Positions 8,134 to 16,291 of a stretch of 64,000 nt of DNA are shown here, one piece after another. The position numbers and the translations under genes were made by a program. The notes below the pieces were generated by a model that saw only the letters and a list, made by a program, of their open reading frames with translations, made no database searches and was not told the DNA's origin. The DNA lies in the NCBI GenBank assembly GCA_030430075.1, contig JAUIGN010000026.1:1-64000 (forward strand), in the 5' to 3' direction. The stretch's first letter is position 1, and each line of letters starts with the position of its first letter. This DNA is from a bacterium. Its GTDB lineage: Bacteria > Planctomycetota > Planctomycetia > Pirellulales > Pirellulaceae.

Positions 8134-8186
8134 GCGTGCAATCTTAGATTTTCGCCGCTAGCGGTCGGGTGGCTCGGCGGACCGGT

Positions 8187-8909
8187 TCAGGCTTCGGCAA
8201 GTTCCTGGCTCGGCTCAACGGTTTGCCGGTAATTCCATGGCAACCAGCTGTGTGGATCTTTAGCGACTCGGTCCGCGTTCCGGTGAAGCTCGGTCAGATA
8301 TTCGAAGGGGCTCACATCGCACTGTTCGCAGGTGTAGATCAAGCTCATGTACATGTCCCCGATCCGAGCGCCTCGTTGCGATTTGTAAAAGAGAGCGTTC
8401 TTTCGATGGAGGATTGCTTTTTTGAGTGCTCTCTCGCAAATATTGTTGTCCAACGGAGCACCGGCGACCTGCAGGAATCGCGTCAACTTCTCCCAGTGAT
8501 TCAACATGTAGGTGATTGCCTCACCTAACGCCGAGTTGGGTTCGACCAACCTCTCGTCGAACTGCCGCTTCAGCCAGTTGTGCAGTCGCGTCATGGTCTG
8601 CTGGCTCTTGGTCCGATGGAGTTGCAGTCGCTTGGCAGGCGAGAGCTTTCGCTTCCGCGCCTTGAGGTGCGCCGAGTTTTCAGGACAGTCCGACTGCTTA
8701 TGCCCGTAGGGCATAAGGGGGGGGAATAGCGGCCCCCGAGGCCCTTCCCAGGCCTCGGGGTGGCCGCAGTAGCTCATCCCCGGTATGGGTTCCGTTTGAT
8801 CATCCGATTTTAGTCCGACAACTTTGCGATTTTTTGTGGCGATTCCGTGGTCTTCGTTTGCGTCCCTTATTGAGACTGGACCGTCTCTGGCCTGGTCTCC
8901 TGGCTCCAT
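8187..8909 (-). pseudogene. IS66-family transposase, C-terminal remnant
   Basis: From about LSPAKRLQLHR (~8650) to the stop, the protein is the C-terminal third of an IS66 transposase (TnpC): EPNSALGEAITYMLNHW, APLDNNICERALKKAILHRK, ALFYKSQRGARIGDMYMSLI and a terminal WLPWNYRQTVE. The final catalytic Glu region (NNICERALK) is present but the DDE core is not. Upstream of ~8680 the frame runs into unrelated sequence with hairpins, so the first ~75 residues are not IS66. It replaces the 5' part of the RuvB-like gene. No TnpA/TnpB genes and no clear terminal repeats are visible. Confidence 0.8.
8734..8760. repeat. perfect 10-bp inverted repeat
   Basis: CCCCGAGGCC (8734-8743) pairs with GGCCTCGGGG (8751-8760) around a 7-nt loop, just downstream of a run of eight G. 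There is no U-tract on either strand, so it is more likely a structural hairpin or old insertion-sequence debris than a terminator. Confidence 0.5.
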
Positions 8910-8983
8910 CGAGTTGCCGGTCGCTCGTTAGACAGCGATTCTCGAGCTCGTTTTCTGTTGTCTTCTGACTCTGTCTCAATAAG
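8866..8983. repeat. 118-bp segment bounded by 11-bp inverted repeats
   Basis: CTTATTGAGAC at 8866-8876 is inverted at 8973-8983 (GTCTCAATAAG). The segment between IS66 debris and the IS3 element contains no gene. It may be a solo end or small derivative of another insertion sequence; no transposase belongs to it. Confidence 0.4.
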
Positions 8984-8995
8984 ATCGCCTTCCCG

Positions 8996-9916
8996 CTACG
9001 AAGTGCCTCCATGTTGCCCACCAGCGGCCTCAAACTGCTCGGGAGTCGAGTAGCCCAAAGCTGAATGGCGACGTCTCGTGTTGTAATAGCGGATGTATCG
9101 GCCGATCTCTTCGCGCGCCTCCGCTTCGCTTTCGTAGCAATCCAACTCCAGTTCCGTCTTGATCGTCCCAAAGCAGGATTCCATGAAGGCATTGTCGTAA
9201 CAGCTGTCCGCGCGACTCATGCTTTGACGCATCCCGGCTCGCTTAAGCACTCGACGGTATTCCTTGCCCGCGTACTGCCCACCACGATCGGTGTGGTGGA
9301 TCAGGTCGGCTGCCGGTCTCCGCAAAATGATGGCGCTGCGGAGGGCGGCCAGTACCAGAGTTTCTTTCATGTGATCACACAACTCCCAGCCCACGATCCG
9401 ACGCGAATACAAATCCAGCAGGATCGCCAGGTAGAGAAAATGACTGTTTTCCAGCGGAATATAGGTGATATCGCCCACCCAGAGCTGGTTGATGACGCTC
9501 GGTGGCGGGTTGGTCAGCAGTAGATTCGGGCTGTAGCCCAAACGGTGCCGACTGTTCGTTGTCCGCGGCCGGAACGATTTTGGTTGGATCGCCTGCAATC
9601 CCATTTCTCCCAGCAAACGCCCTACACGGCCCACACCGCAACGCTTCTCCCGTGACAACAACTCCTGGGAAATCCGACGCGCCCCGTAGCGGCGCTTGTG
9701 TTCCCAAAAGATCTCTCGAATCAGTGGCTTCAGTTCGGCGTCTTCCCGCGCACGCCGACTCTGGCTTCCCCGTCGCCAGGCGTAATAACCTGAACGGTGA
9801 ATCTCCAAAACCTTGCAAAGTGTCGCGGCGGCAAAGCCAGATTCCTGCAACTGTCCAATCACGGCATAAACCTGCGCTACGTCTTCTGGCTGAAAATGGC
9901 TAACGCTTTTTTTAAG
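8996..9916 (-). CDS. IS3-family transposase OrfB (DDE integrase core)
   Basis: The ~306-residue frame has a KLA/HTH_21-type lead (TLCKVLEIHRSGYYAWRR, REIFWEHKRRYGARRI) and a complete rve core: first Asp in QLWVGDITYIP, second Asp in IIHHTDRGGQY, Glu in NAFMESCFGTIK, then the terminal YYNTRRRHSALGY. There is no independent good start; the open frame continues upstream antiparallel to orfA, so synthesis is expected as an OrfAB fusion through a -1 frameshift at 9907-9913. All catalytic residues are present. Confidence 0.85.
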   Translation of the reverse strand, partial: LKKSVSHFQPEDVAQVYAVIGQLQESGFAAATLCKVLEIHRSGYYAWRRGSQSRRAREDAELKPLIREIFWEHKRRYGARRISQELLSREKRCGVGRVGRLLGEMGLQAIQPKSFRPRTTNSRHRLGYSPNLLLTNPPPSVINQLWVGDITYIPLENSHFLYLAILLDLYSRRIVGWELCDHMKETLVLAALRSAIILRRPAADLIHHTDRGGQYAGKEYRRVLKRAGMRQSMSRADSCYDNAFMESCFGTIKTELELDCYESEAEAREEIGRYIRYYNTRRRHSALGYSTPEQFEAAGGQHGGTS

Positions 9917-10167
9917 ATGTCGCGCTCCTGCTCCACGCGACGCAACTCCTTCTCCAACTCGTGAACTCGCGTCTCCAAAGCCGTGGCCGCGGGACCACTG
10001 GCCGAAATCAAATTCGACTTCCAGCGATAGAGAATACTCGTCCCGCTCAGCCCCAATCGAGTCGCAACCGACGTCGCCGAATGTCCATCCAGCAACATCT
10101 GAACCGCCTCGGCCTTGAACTCTTCGCTGTACTGACGACGGCCTGCACGCTTCTTCCTTTTCGGCAT
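9877..10167 (-). CDS. IS3-family OrfA (HTH protein)
   Basis: The 96-residue protein is a standard IS3 OrfA: a basic N-terminus, an HTH_Tnp_1 domain (YSEEFKAEAVQMLLDGHS, TRLGLSGTSILYRW), then a leucine-zipper-like coiled coil (ALETRVHELEKELRRVEQER) used for OrfA/OrfAB multimerisation. It ends with ILKKALAIFSQKT; the LKK codons lie on the A7 slippery run where ribosomes shift into orfB. It binds the element's ends and regulates transposition. Confidence 0.85.
   Translation of the reverse strand: MPKRKKRAGRRQYSEEFKAEAVQMLLDGHSATSVATRLGLSGTSILYRWKSNLISASGPAATALETRVHELEKELRRVEQERDILKKALAIFSQKT
9907..9913 (-). promoter_or_regulatory. programmed -1 frameshift site (A7) of the IS3 element
   Basis: On the minus strand AAAAAAAG spans the point where orfA (TTA AAA AAA GCG) and orfB (CTT AAA AAA AGC) frames meet. 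A one-base backward slip here fuses OrfA to the integrase core, the usual IS3 mechanism. Confidence 0.75.
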
Positions 10168-10316
10168 GACACACTCCTTTGATTGCTCAATTCTAACCAG
10201 CGAATTAAGCAGTTGGAGTGTCCTTCACAGCCAGCGCATCTCAGTTGGTCCTCATTTCGAGACGCACACGCTAAGATGAGCGAAACATCTATGTAATCTA
10301 AAAGGGGAAAGGGCGT

Positions 10317-12245
10317 ATGGTCATCCAGAAGAACCAAGTCCCGTACGGCAACTGGAAATCGCCTATATCTTCCCACTTGGTTGCCTCGCAAACCACACCG
10401 ATCGGACAGGTCGCGTTGGATGGGGCGGATATCTACTGGAGTGAATTTCGGTCGACTGACGGCGGTCGCAGCGTGGTCGTTCGTCATTTATCGACCGGCG
10501 AATGCAAGGTTGTGACGCCCGGAGAGTTCAATGTTCGTACGCGTGTCCACGAATACGGCGGTGGTGCCTACCTTGTTGATGATCAGACAGTTTTCTTCTC
10601 GAATGACTCGGATCAACAGTTGTACCAACAGAGGCCCGACGAAGAGCCGAGTGCAATTTCTCACACGAAGCAGGCCCGCTATGCTGACGCCGTCAGCGAC
10701 AGAGCGCGCCATCGACTTATCTGTGTTTGTGAGGATCATGCCGGACCGCAGCCGACGAACAGTCTCGTCGCGATCTATCTTGGTGATGAATCGCATCGCG
10801 AGACGTTGGTGTGCGGAAGTGATTTCTATGCTTCACCCCGCATCAGCCCCAATGGCGATTGCCTGGTGTGGCTTGCCTGGAATCATCCAAACATGCCATG
10901 GGATGGCACCGAACTCTGGATGGCCGAATTCGATACGAACGGTTTTCCGACCAACTGTGAATGTATCGCGGGCGGCGAGAACGAATCCGTGCTTCAGCCC
11001 AAATGGTCGCCAACGGGGACGCTCTACTTCGTCAGCGACCGAAACGGCTGGTGGAATCTGCATCGGCTTGACGGTGATCAAGTTCAAGAAGTGTATGGCA
11101 TGCCCGCCGAATTCTGCGGCCCCGCGTGGCTCCTGGCGGGATCGACCTACGCTTTTGAGACTGAGAGTTCGTTGCTTTGTGCATATACCAGCAATGGATG
11201 TGGCAAGCTTGGGAGGCTGAACTTATTGACAGGCGAATTGCTGAATATTCCGACGCCCTTTACTACGTTTCGCGACATTCATGCTGGCCCGGGGTTCACA
11301 GTGTTCGTCGGTGGTTCTCCGACGAGCCCGACGGTGGTGGCCAGGCTTGAAGGCTCGACGGACGAAGTGACCGTTCTTCGACGCCCCAACAATTGTGAAT
11401 TCAATGCGGCCTACCTCTCTTCTCCCCAGGATATACGCTTTCCAACCGAGGATGGAGACGTAGCTCATGGTTTCTATTACCCGCCGACCCATACTGATTG
11501 CCAAGGCCCGCCGACTGATGTTCCTCCTCTGTTAGTAAAGTGCCATGGTGGCCCCACAGCTGCGGCTTCGCTTGAATTCCGGCTTGAAATCCAATTCTGG
11601 ACGACCCGTGGATTCGCAGTCCTGGATTTGAACTATCGAGGAAGCACGGGGTACGGCCGTTCATATCGGGAAAAACTTCGGGGGAACTGGGGGGTCACGG
11701 ACGTCATTGATTGTGTTGACGGCGCGAACTATCTTGTCGCTAAAGGCCTGGCCGATCCTGAACGTTTGGCCGTTACGGGTGGAAGCGCAGGCGGTTATAC
11801 GACGCTGGCGACCGTCGCGTTTCGAGACACATTCAAAGTGGCGGCCAGCTATTTTGGCATCAGCGATTTGACATTTTTTTCTCAGGAAACTCACAAGTTT
11901 GAAAGTCGATATCTTGACTCGCTTGTCGGTCCCTATCCAGAGTGTCGCCAACTCTACCACGATCGATCTCCCATCAATTTCGTTGATCGTATTACATGTC
12001 CTATCATCTTTTTTCAGGGCGACGAAGATGTCGTTGTCCCCTCGAATCAATCGGAATCGATGGTCAATGCAATTCGTCATCGCGGTCAACCCGTTGCCTA
12101 CCTATCATTTGCGGGTGAGCAACATGGCTTCCGACGTTCGGAGACAATTCGCAGGGCATTGGATGCGGAACTTTTCTTCTACTCGCTGATCTTTGGACTA
12201 TCACCGGCTGATAACTTAGAACCGGTCATCGTCAATAATATGTAG
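10317..12245 (+). CDS. S9-family peptidase (prolyl oligopeptidase/acylaminoacyl-peptidase type)
   Basis: The 642-residue protein has an N-terminal beta-propeller-like region (~1-380, repeated strands such as YWSEFRSTDGGRS and LYFVSDRNGWWNL) and a C-terminal alpha/beta-hydrolase domain. The catalytic triad is readable: Ser490 in GGSAGGY, Asp571 in GDEDVVVP, His603 in GEQHGF; the oxyanion strand is LLVKCHGGPT. No signal peptide is seen, so it is cytoplasmic. Such enzymes cleave short peptides or N-acylated residues, with the propeller gating access. A purine-rich ribosome site (AAAGGGG/AAAGGG) precedes the ATG. The TIR-STAND gene follows after 47 bp on the same strand and may be co-transcribed, which hints at a joint role; that is inference. 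Confidence 0.85.
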   Translation: MVIQKNQVPYGNWKSPISSHLVASQTTPIGQVALDGADIYWSEFRSTDGGRSVVVRHLSTGECKVVTPGEFNVRTRVHEYGGGAYLVDDQTVFFSNDSDQQLYQQRPDEEPSAISHTKQARYADAVSDRARHRLICVCEDHAGPQPTNSLVAIYLGDESHRETLVCGSDFYASPRISPNGDCLVWLAWNHPNMPWDGTELWMAEFDTNGFPTNCECIAGGENESVLQPKWSPTGTLYFVSDRNGWWNLHRLDGDQVQEVYGMPAEFCGPAWLLAGSTYAFETESSLLCAYTSNGCGKLGRLNLLTGELLNIPTPFTTFRDIHAGPGFTVFVGGSPTSPTVVARLEGSTDEVTVLRRPNNCEFNAAYLSSPQDIRFPTEDGDVAHGFYYPPTHTDCQGPPTDVPPLLVKCHGGPTAAASLEFRLEIQFWTTRGFAVLDLNYRGSTGYGRSYREKLRGNWGVTDVIDCVDGANYLVAKGLADPERLAVTGGSAGGYTTLATVAFRDTFKVAASYFGISDLTFFSQETHKFESRYLDSLVGPYPECRQLYHDRSPINFVDRITCPIIFFQGDEDVVVPSNQSESMVNAIRHRGQPVAYLSFAGEQHGFRRSETIRRALDAELFFYSLIFGLSPADNLEPVIVNNM

Positions 12246-12292
12246 CAACAAGAGAACCGCTGACCACACATATTCCCCAAGGGAGTTTTCTG

Positions 12293-15217
12293 GTGGACAG
12301 GTCGCACGACATTTTCCTTAGCCATAACAGCCTTGACAAACAACAGGTTGAAATCCTGGCGCATCAGCTCCTAGATAAAGGGGTGTGCCCATGGTTTGAC
12401 AAATGGGAACTACGGCCGGGCCAGCCATGGCTCTCGACCATCGAGACCGCGATCAAGACTTGCCAAACCGTTGTGGTCTGCCTTGGCAACGATGGCCAAG
12501 GCCGTGTTCAGGCACCTGAGATCGAGACGGCGCTGATCGAATCGCTCGATGATCGTGGCAAATCGGTCATTCCAGTGATCCTTCCACACGTGCCACTGAC
12601 CACGGATCCATCATCGCTGACGCCGACTTGGCTCAAGAGGCTCACATGGGTTGACCTTCGCCGTGACTACCTGGCTGGTCTTGCCAATCTCGTGGCCGAA
12701 ATCCTGCGTCAATCACCACCCATCCTGGTACGAAAAAAAAGCGGATCCCCATATTTGGGACTGAAGTCCTTCATGGAAAAGGATGCGCCCAACTTCTTTG
12801 GCCGTTCGGAAGACGTCGTCGACTTATTGGCCAGATTGCGTGAGGCGAATTCGCTTGGCAGCCGCTTGCTGACCCTTGTTGGGGCATCTGGTTCGGGCAA
12901 GTCATCGCTCGTCCTAGCTGGCCTCATCCCTGCAGTTCGAAGTGGCCAATTAGACGGCTCCTACGATTGGCAAGTTGCAGTCGTCCGACCGGGAGTGCGA
13001 CCGTGCCATAGCCTATCTGTTCGCCTGACGCAATTTGCTAATGGTGATGCCGCGAGTCTATCGCGCACGACTCAGCAACTTCTCGATCAGCAGACGACCT
13101 TGAATGACACGTTTGACCTTCTCGTGTCCGCAGATGACGGCAATTGCAAAGTACTCTTGGTGATTGACCAGCTAGAGGAGTTATTCACGGTTACCGAGGT
13201 CGCCGGCGATCGATGCAGTTTCATCCAAAATCTGCTATTCGCGGCGAACCACTCGAACGGTCGTGTCCACGTCGTAATGACGATGCGTGCGGACTTTTTG
13301 GGAAAAGCGCTCGAAGCAGCAGCCTTGGGAAAGGCCGTTAAGCAATCGACCATTCTAGTCACTCCAATGAATCGCGATGGACTCAGCGACGCGATTCGAA
13401 GGCCGGCCCTTAGGTCCGGAGTTGCGATCGAACAGGCGGTGGTGGACTCGCTGGTGGATGGTGTACAAGCCGAGCCGGGCCATCTGCCCTTGCTTGAGTT
13501 TGCGCTGGAACGATTGTGGATCGCCAAGGACGAACACAACATAACCTGGTCCACATATACGTTAATTGGAACACTCACTGGGGCGATTACTAAACACGCG
13601 GATCTTGTCTGCAAGGCGCTGGACAACGAAGGGAAGTTGAAAACAACACGGAAGGTTCTAACCGGGCTTGTACAGCCTGGCGCAGGAAATGAACACACAC
13701 GGCTTCGCAGACCAAGAAACGAGATCGTCCGAATCGCACCCGATGCCGCTGATGTCCTGGAGCGATTGATCGACGAACGGCTAGTGACGGCAAACGAGAA
13801 TGACGTCGAGATTGCGCATGAGGCATTGATTCGGAATTGGAAACAGTTGCCGATCTGGGTCGAGCAGGAACGCGATAGAAAACAACGAATTCGACGGAAC
13901 ACGATCAATTCGCTCATCGCGATGATGGTGTTTTTGGTCATTGGCACTGCCAGCGCGTCGATTTGGCGTTACGACACCGCACTCAGGAAAGCCACAGAGT
14001 ACGCCAGGCGATCCAAGGAGCGTTCGCATATCGCCTCGCTTCAATCACGCGCGGACTCTTTTTGGCCCGTCGAATCCAGCCATGTCGCGGGCATCGAGCA
14101 GTGGCTGAAAGAAGCAAGCCGTGTTGCCGATCGTTTGCCTAAATATGAGCGTGAACTGGACTCGATGGCCCAAAAACCTGACAGCTCGAAAACTCGTTCG
14201 GACATCGAGCAGGAAGAATTGCTCATAAGTCTGGTCGCTCAGATTTGCGAGTTGGCTGTGGACGAGGGAAACACCGTTTCCAGCATGACCGGCCGATTGA
14301 CGTTCGCAAAGTCGGTGCGGCAGGAAACGATTGATCGTTACGCAAACGAATGGAAAGAGATTATTGAGGCAATCAAGAAACAACTCGCGATCGACATTCG
14401 GCCGCAAGTTGGCTTGATTCCGTTGGACAGTTGGAAGCAAACGGGAATCTTCGAGTTTCTTGATTGGCAAACTCATGCTAGTGGCGAGACGGCCATCGAC
14501 AACATTGTTTCAAGCGGCCATGGCATCGTCTTCGTTCTATTGCCTGGCGGAACGTTTACGATGGGAGCATCAAGTGAAGTTGACCAGCCGAATTATGACA
14601 AAGATGCAAGCCCAAATGAAGGCGAACCGCATGACGTCGCCCTGGCACCGTTTTTCATGTCCAAGTATGAACTGACTCAGGATCAGTGGAATCGATTCAC
14701 GGGCGGTAATCCAGCGAGCCATCAACTCAAGGACGATGCGACGACGGACGCACATCCGATCGAATCCATTTCATGGCTCGAGAGTAAAACTCAACTGGAA
14801 CGGATGGGTATCGATTTCCCGACAGAGGCGCAATGGGAGTATGCCTGCAGGGCGGGCACGACACAGGCGTATTGGTCTGGCGATTCAACCGAGGATTTGA
14901 GGGTTGTTGGCTGGTACGAAGGCAATGCCCAGCAATCACCACACCCTGTCGGAGAGAAGCTCCCCAACCCATTTGGACTGTTCGACGTCCACGGAAATGT
15001 CTGGGAATGGTGCCGCGATGCGTACACCGCGTATACCGTCAGGCCACAAGAACCTGACGGTCTGCGTGTGGATGACAAGTCAAAATTCGTCGTCGTTCGC
15101 GGCGGCAGCTTCGTCGATACCGCTGGCTTCGCGCGCTCGGCGACACGTTGGTATTTTACTCCGAACTACAAAAGCCACTTCATCGGGATCCGCCCCATTC
15201 GCGTTGTGGCCCCGTGA
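12293..15217 (+). CDS. TIR-nSTAND1 NTPase-TM-FGE/C-type-lectin-fold protein
   Basis: A 974-residue multidomain protein with a GTG start preceded by AAGGGAG. Residues 1-140 form a TIR domain (HDIFLSHNSLDKQQVE; FDKWELRPGQPW with E39 at the NADase glutamate position). Residues ~150-520 form an nSTAND1 NTPase: PYLGLKSF, FFGRSEDV, P-loop GASGSGKS (197-204) and Walker B LLVIDQLEEL (D292). A hydrophobic segment at ~538-557 looks like a membrane helix; ~560-740 is helical. Residues ~742-974 are an FGE-sulfatase/C-type-lectin fold (GGTFTMGASS, PTEAQWEYACRAG, NVWEWC, RGGSF), lacking the catalytic cysteines of true formylglycine-generating enzymes. The layout suggests ligand sensing by the lectin fold, STAND oligomerisation and TIR NAD+ cleavage, as in bacterial immune or conflict proteins. 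Mechanism is inferred. Confidence 0.85.
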   Translation: MDRSHDIFLSHNSLDKQQVEILAHQLLDKGVCPWFDKWELRPGQPWLSTIETAIKTCQTVVVCLGNDGQGRVQAPEIETALIESLDDRGKSVIPVILPHVPLTTDPSSLTPTWLKRLTWVDLRRDYLAGLANLVAEILRQSPPILVRKKSGSPYLGLKSFMEKDAPNFFGRSEDVVDLLARLREANSLGSRLLTLVGASGSGKSSLVLAGLIPAVRSGQLDGSYDWQVAVVRPGVRPCHSLSVRLTQFANGDAASLSRTTQQLLDQQTTLNDTFDLLVSADDGNCKVLLVIDQLEELFTVTEVAGDRCSFIQNLLFAANHSNGRVHVVMTMRADFLGKALEAAALGKAVKQSTILVTPMNRDGLSDAIRRPALRSGVAIEQAVVDSLVDGVQAEPGHLPLLEFALERLWIAKDEHNITWSTYTLIGTLTGAITKHADLVCKALDNEGKLKTTRKVLTGLVQPGAGNEHTRLRRPRNEIVRIAPDAADVLERLIDERLVTANENDVEIAHEALIRNWKQLPIWVEQERDRKQRIRRNTINSLIAMMVFLVIGTASASIWRYDTALRKATEYARRSKERSHIASLQSRADSFWPVESSHVAGIEQWLKEASRVADRLPKYERELDSMAQKPDSSKTRSDIEQEELLISLVAQICELAVDEGNTVSSMTGRLTFAKSVRQETIDRYANEWKEIIEAIKKQLAIDIRPQVGLIPLDSWKQTGIFEFLDWQTHASGETAIDNIVSSGHGIVFVLLPGGTFTMGASSEVDQPNYDKDASPNEGEPHDVALAPFFMSKYELTQDQWNRFTGGNPASHQLKDDATTDAHPIESISWLESKTQLERMGIDFPTEAQWEYACRAGTTQAYWSGDSTEDLRVVGWYEGNAQQSPHPVGEKLPNPFGLFDVHGNVWEWCRDAYTAYTVRPQEPDGLRVDDKSKFVVVRGGSFVDTAGFARSATRWYFTPNYKSHFIGIRPIRVVAP

Positions 15218-15219
15218 GT

Positions 15220-16185
15220 TTAGCGAGACTTGGCTGGGATGCGATCGTGCGCCCCAAGGTTAAACGTCAGGCGTACTTCGCGAGCATTGGATGGTTCCAA
15301 CTGCACCCCCGAGAAAAAGACGGGCTCTGTTACGGCGTCGGCGTTCACGGACAGGTGTGCCGCCACGATGCCTCGCTGCCCTTTCGATTCGGGACGCAGG
15401 TGGAAAACGACGTCAGGTCCAGCGAACACGATGTCAGGCCCGCCTTCCTGCCTTCGATATCCCAATGCTTGCAACCACGCCGACAGCATCGTAAGCTCTT
15501 TCTTCGGCAGCGCGAGCGTCAACTTGGTGATGTCCGCAAACTGACGGCACGGAGCGACGTCTTCACCGAGTATCTTGGCTTTATATCGCTCCAGGACGGC
15601 TTTTCGTGTAACGCCCCCGTTCCTGGGATGCAGGTCTCCATGCCATTTCAAGAGGAACTCAGGATGGTATTGCATCGTCCATACGTCGAACCACGGCAGC
15701 TTTTCGGTCTTGGTAGGTTCAATGACGAAGAACCAGGGAACATGCTCGCCGTCAATGGCGCGATTCATCAAGTAGCTTGTACATTCAACATTGGCATGTT
15801 CCGCAATCCTTGAACCAAGCGCCTCTTGATCTTCCTCTTTGTCGTTTCCGAATCCGATTCCACAATCGCCCGTGCGCATTCCACCTAGAGATCCCGCCAA
15901 CAGGAATTCGAAATAGGTGTTGGCTCCATACAAATAAAGTCCAGACCATGACTGTTGTATTGTTGATGACGTCGTGCGCTCTTCAAAAACCGCAAACTGT
16001 GAAGACAAAAAATGTGAGTCCTTAATCGCATCGTAAGTTTCCTGATTGACCACAACGTAGAAATGATTCAGATAAACAGGCATGCGGTCACCTTTTGGCT
16101 CACTTGCCGCCAGGTTACTCGAGCCATCCAAGCCGAGCATTGCGGCGAAGAGACAAACTGTCACTGTCGAAGATCGTTGATTCAT
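15220..16185 (-). CDS. secreted DUF5829 family protein
   Basis: Start chosen at the ATG at 16185 (an upstream frame to 16257 lacks a ribosome site); the product is 321 residues. It opens with a signal peptide (~1-27, VTVCLFAAMLGLDG, cleavage near LAASEP). The mature part matches DUF5829: LNHFYVVVNQETYDAIKDS, an aromatic YLYGANTYFEFLLAG segment and a vicinal-oxygen-chelate (glyoxalase-like) feel, with GIGFGNDKEEDQ. Its function is unknown; export to periplasm or surface is expected. It converges on the TIR-STAND gene with two bases between the stop codons and diverges from the YcaO gene (106 bp), so it may share a control region with the latter. Confidence 0.75.
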   Translation of the reverse strand: MNQRSSTVTVCLFAAMLGLDGSSNLAASEPKGDRMPVYLNHFYVVVNQETYDAIKDSHFLSSQFAVFEERTTSSTIQQSWSGLYLYGANTYFEFLLAGSLGGMRTGDCGIGFGNDKEEDQEALGSRIAEHANVECTSYLMNRAIDGEHVPWFFVIEPTKTEKLPWFDVWTMQYHPEFLLKWHGDLHPRNGGVTRKAVLERYKAKILGEDVAPCRQFADITKLTLALPKKELTMLSAWLQALGYRRQEGGPDIVFAGPDVVFHLRPESKGQRGIVAAHLSVNADAVTEPVFFSGVQLEPSNAREVRLTFNLGAHDRIPAKSR

Positions 16186-16258
16186 TGTGACGATTTCTTC
16201 TCGGTGTACGAGAGTTGGATTCCCGAGTCGTAAATTGGTATTCTGCAACGTCAGCACT

Positions 16259-16286
16259 TTGCTATACGGACTCTCTCAATTGTAAT
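16259..16286 (+). promoter_or_regulatory. possible promoter for a leaderless YcaO transcript
   Basis: TTGCTA (16259-16264), a 16-bp spacer and TGTAAT (16281-16286) resemble a sigma-70 promoter. The YcaO ATG at 16292 would fall at the expected transcription start, and no Shine-Dalgarno sequence precedes it, consistent with a leaderless mRNA. This rests on consensus matching only. Confidence 0.35.
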
Positions 16287-16291
16287 GCGAT

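Larger units (their letters stand above)
8996..10225 (-). mobile_element. IS3-family insertion sequence (core; exact ends not resolved)
   Basis: Two overlapping minus-strand frames, an OrfA and an integrase-type OrfB joined by a slippery A7 run, define an IS3-family element. Upstream of orfA, GGACACTCC and GGAGTGTGTC frame the likely left end (about 10168-10225), but I could not match a convincing partner sequence downstream of orfB, so the boundaries are approximate. Both frames look intact and the element may be active. Confidence 0.75.

Noticed and set aside
14519..15217. Formylglycine-generating enzyme activating the window's sulfatases
   Set aside because: The two catalytic cysteines of FGE are absent and the domain is fused to TIR-STAND; it is a lectin-like fold, not the enzyme.
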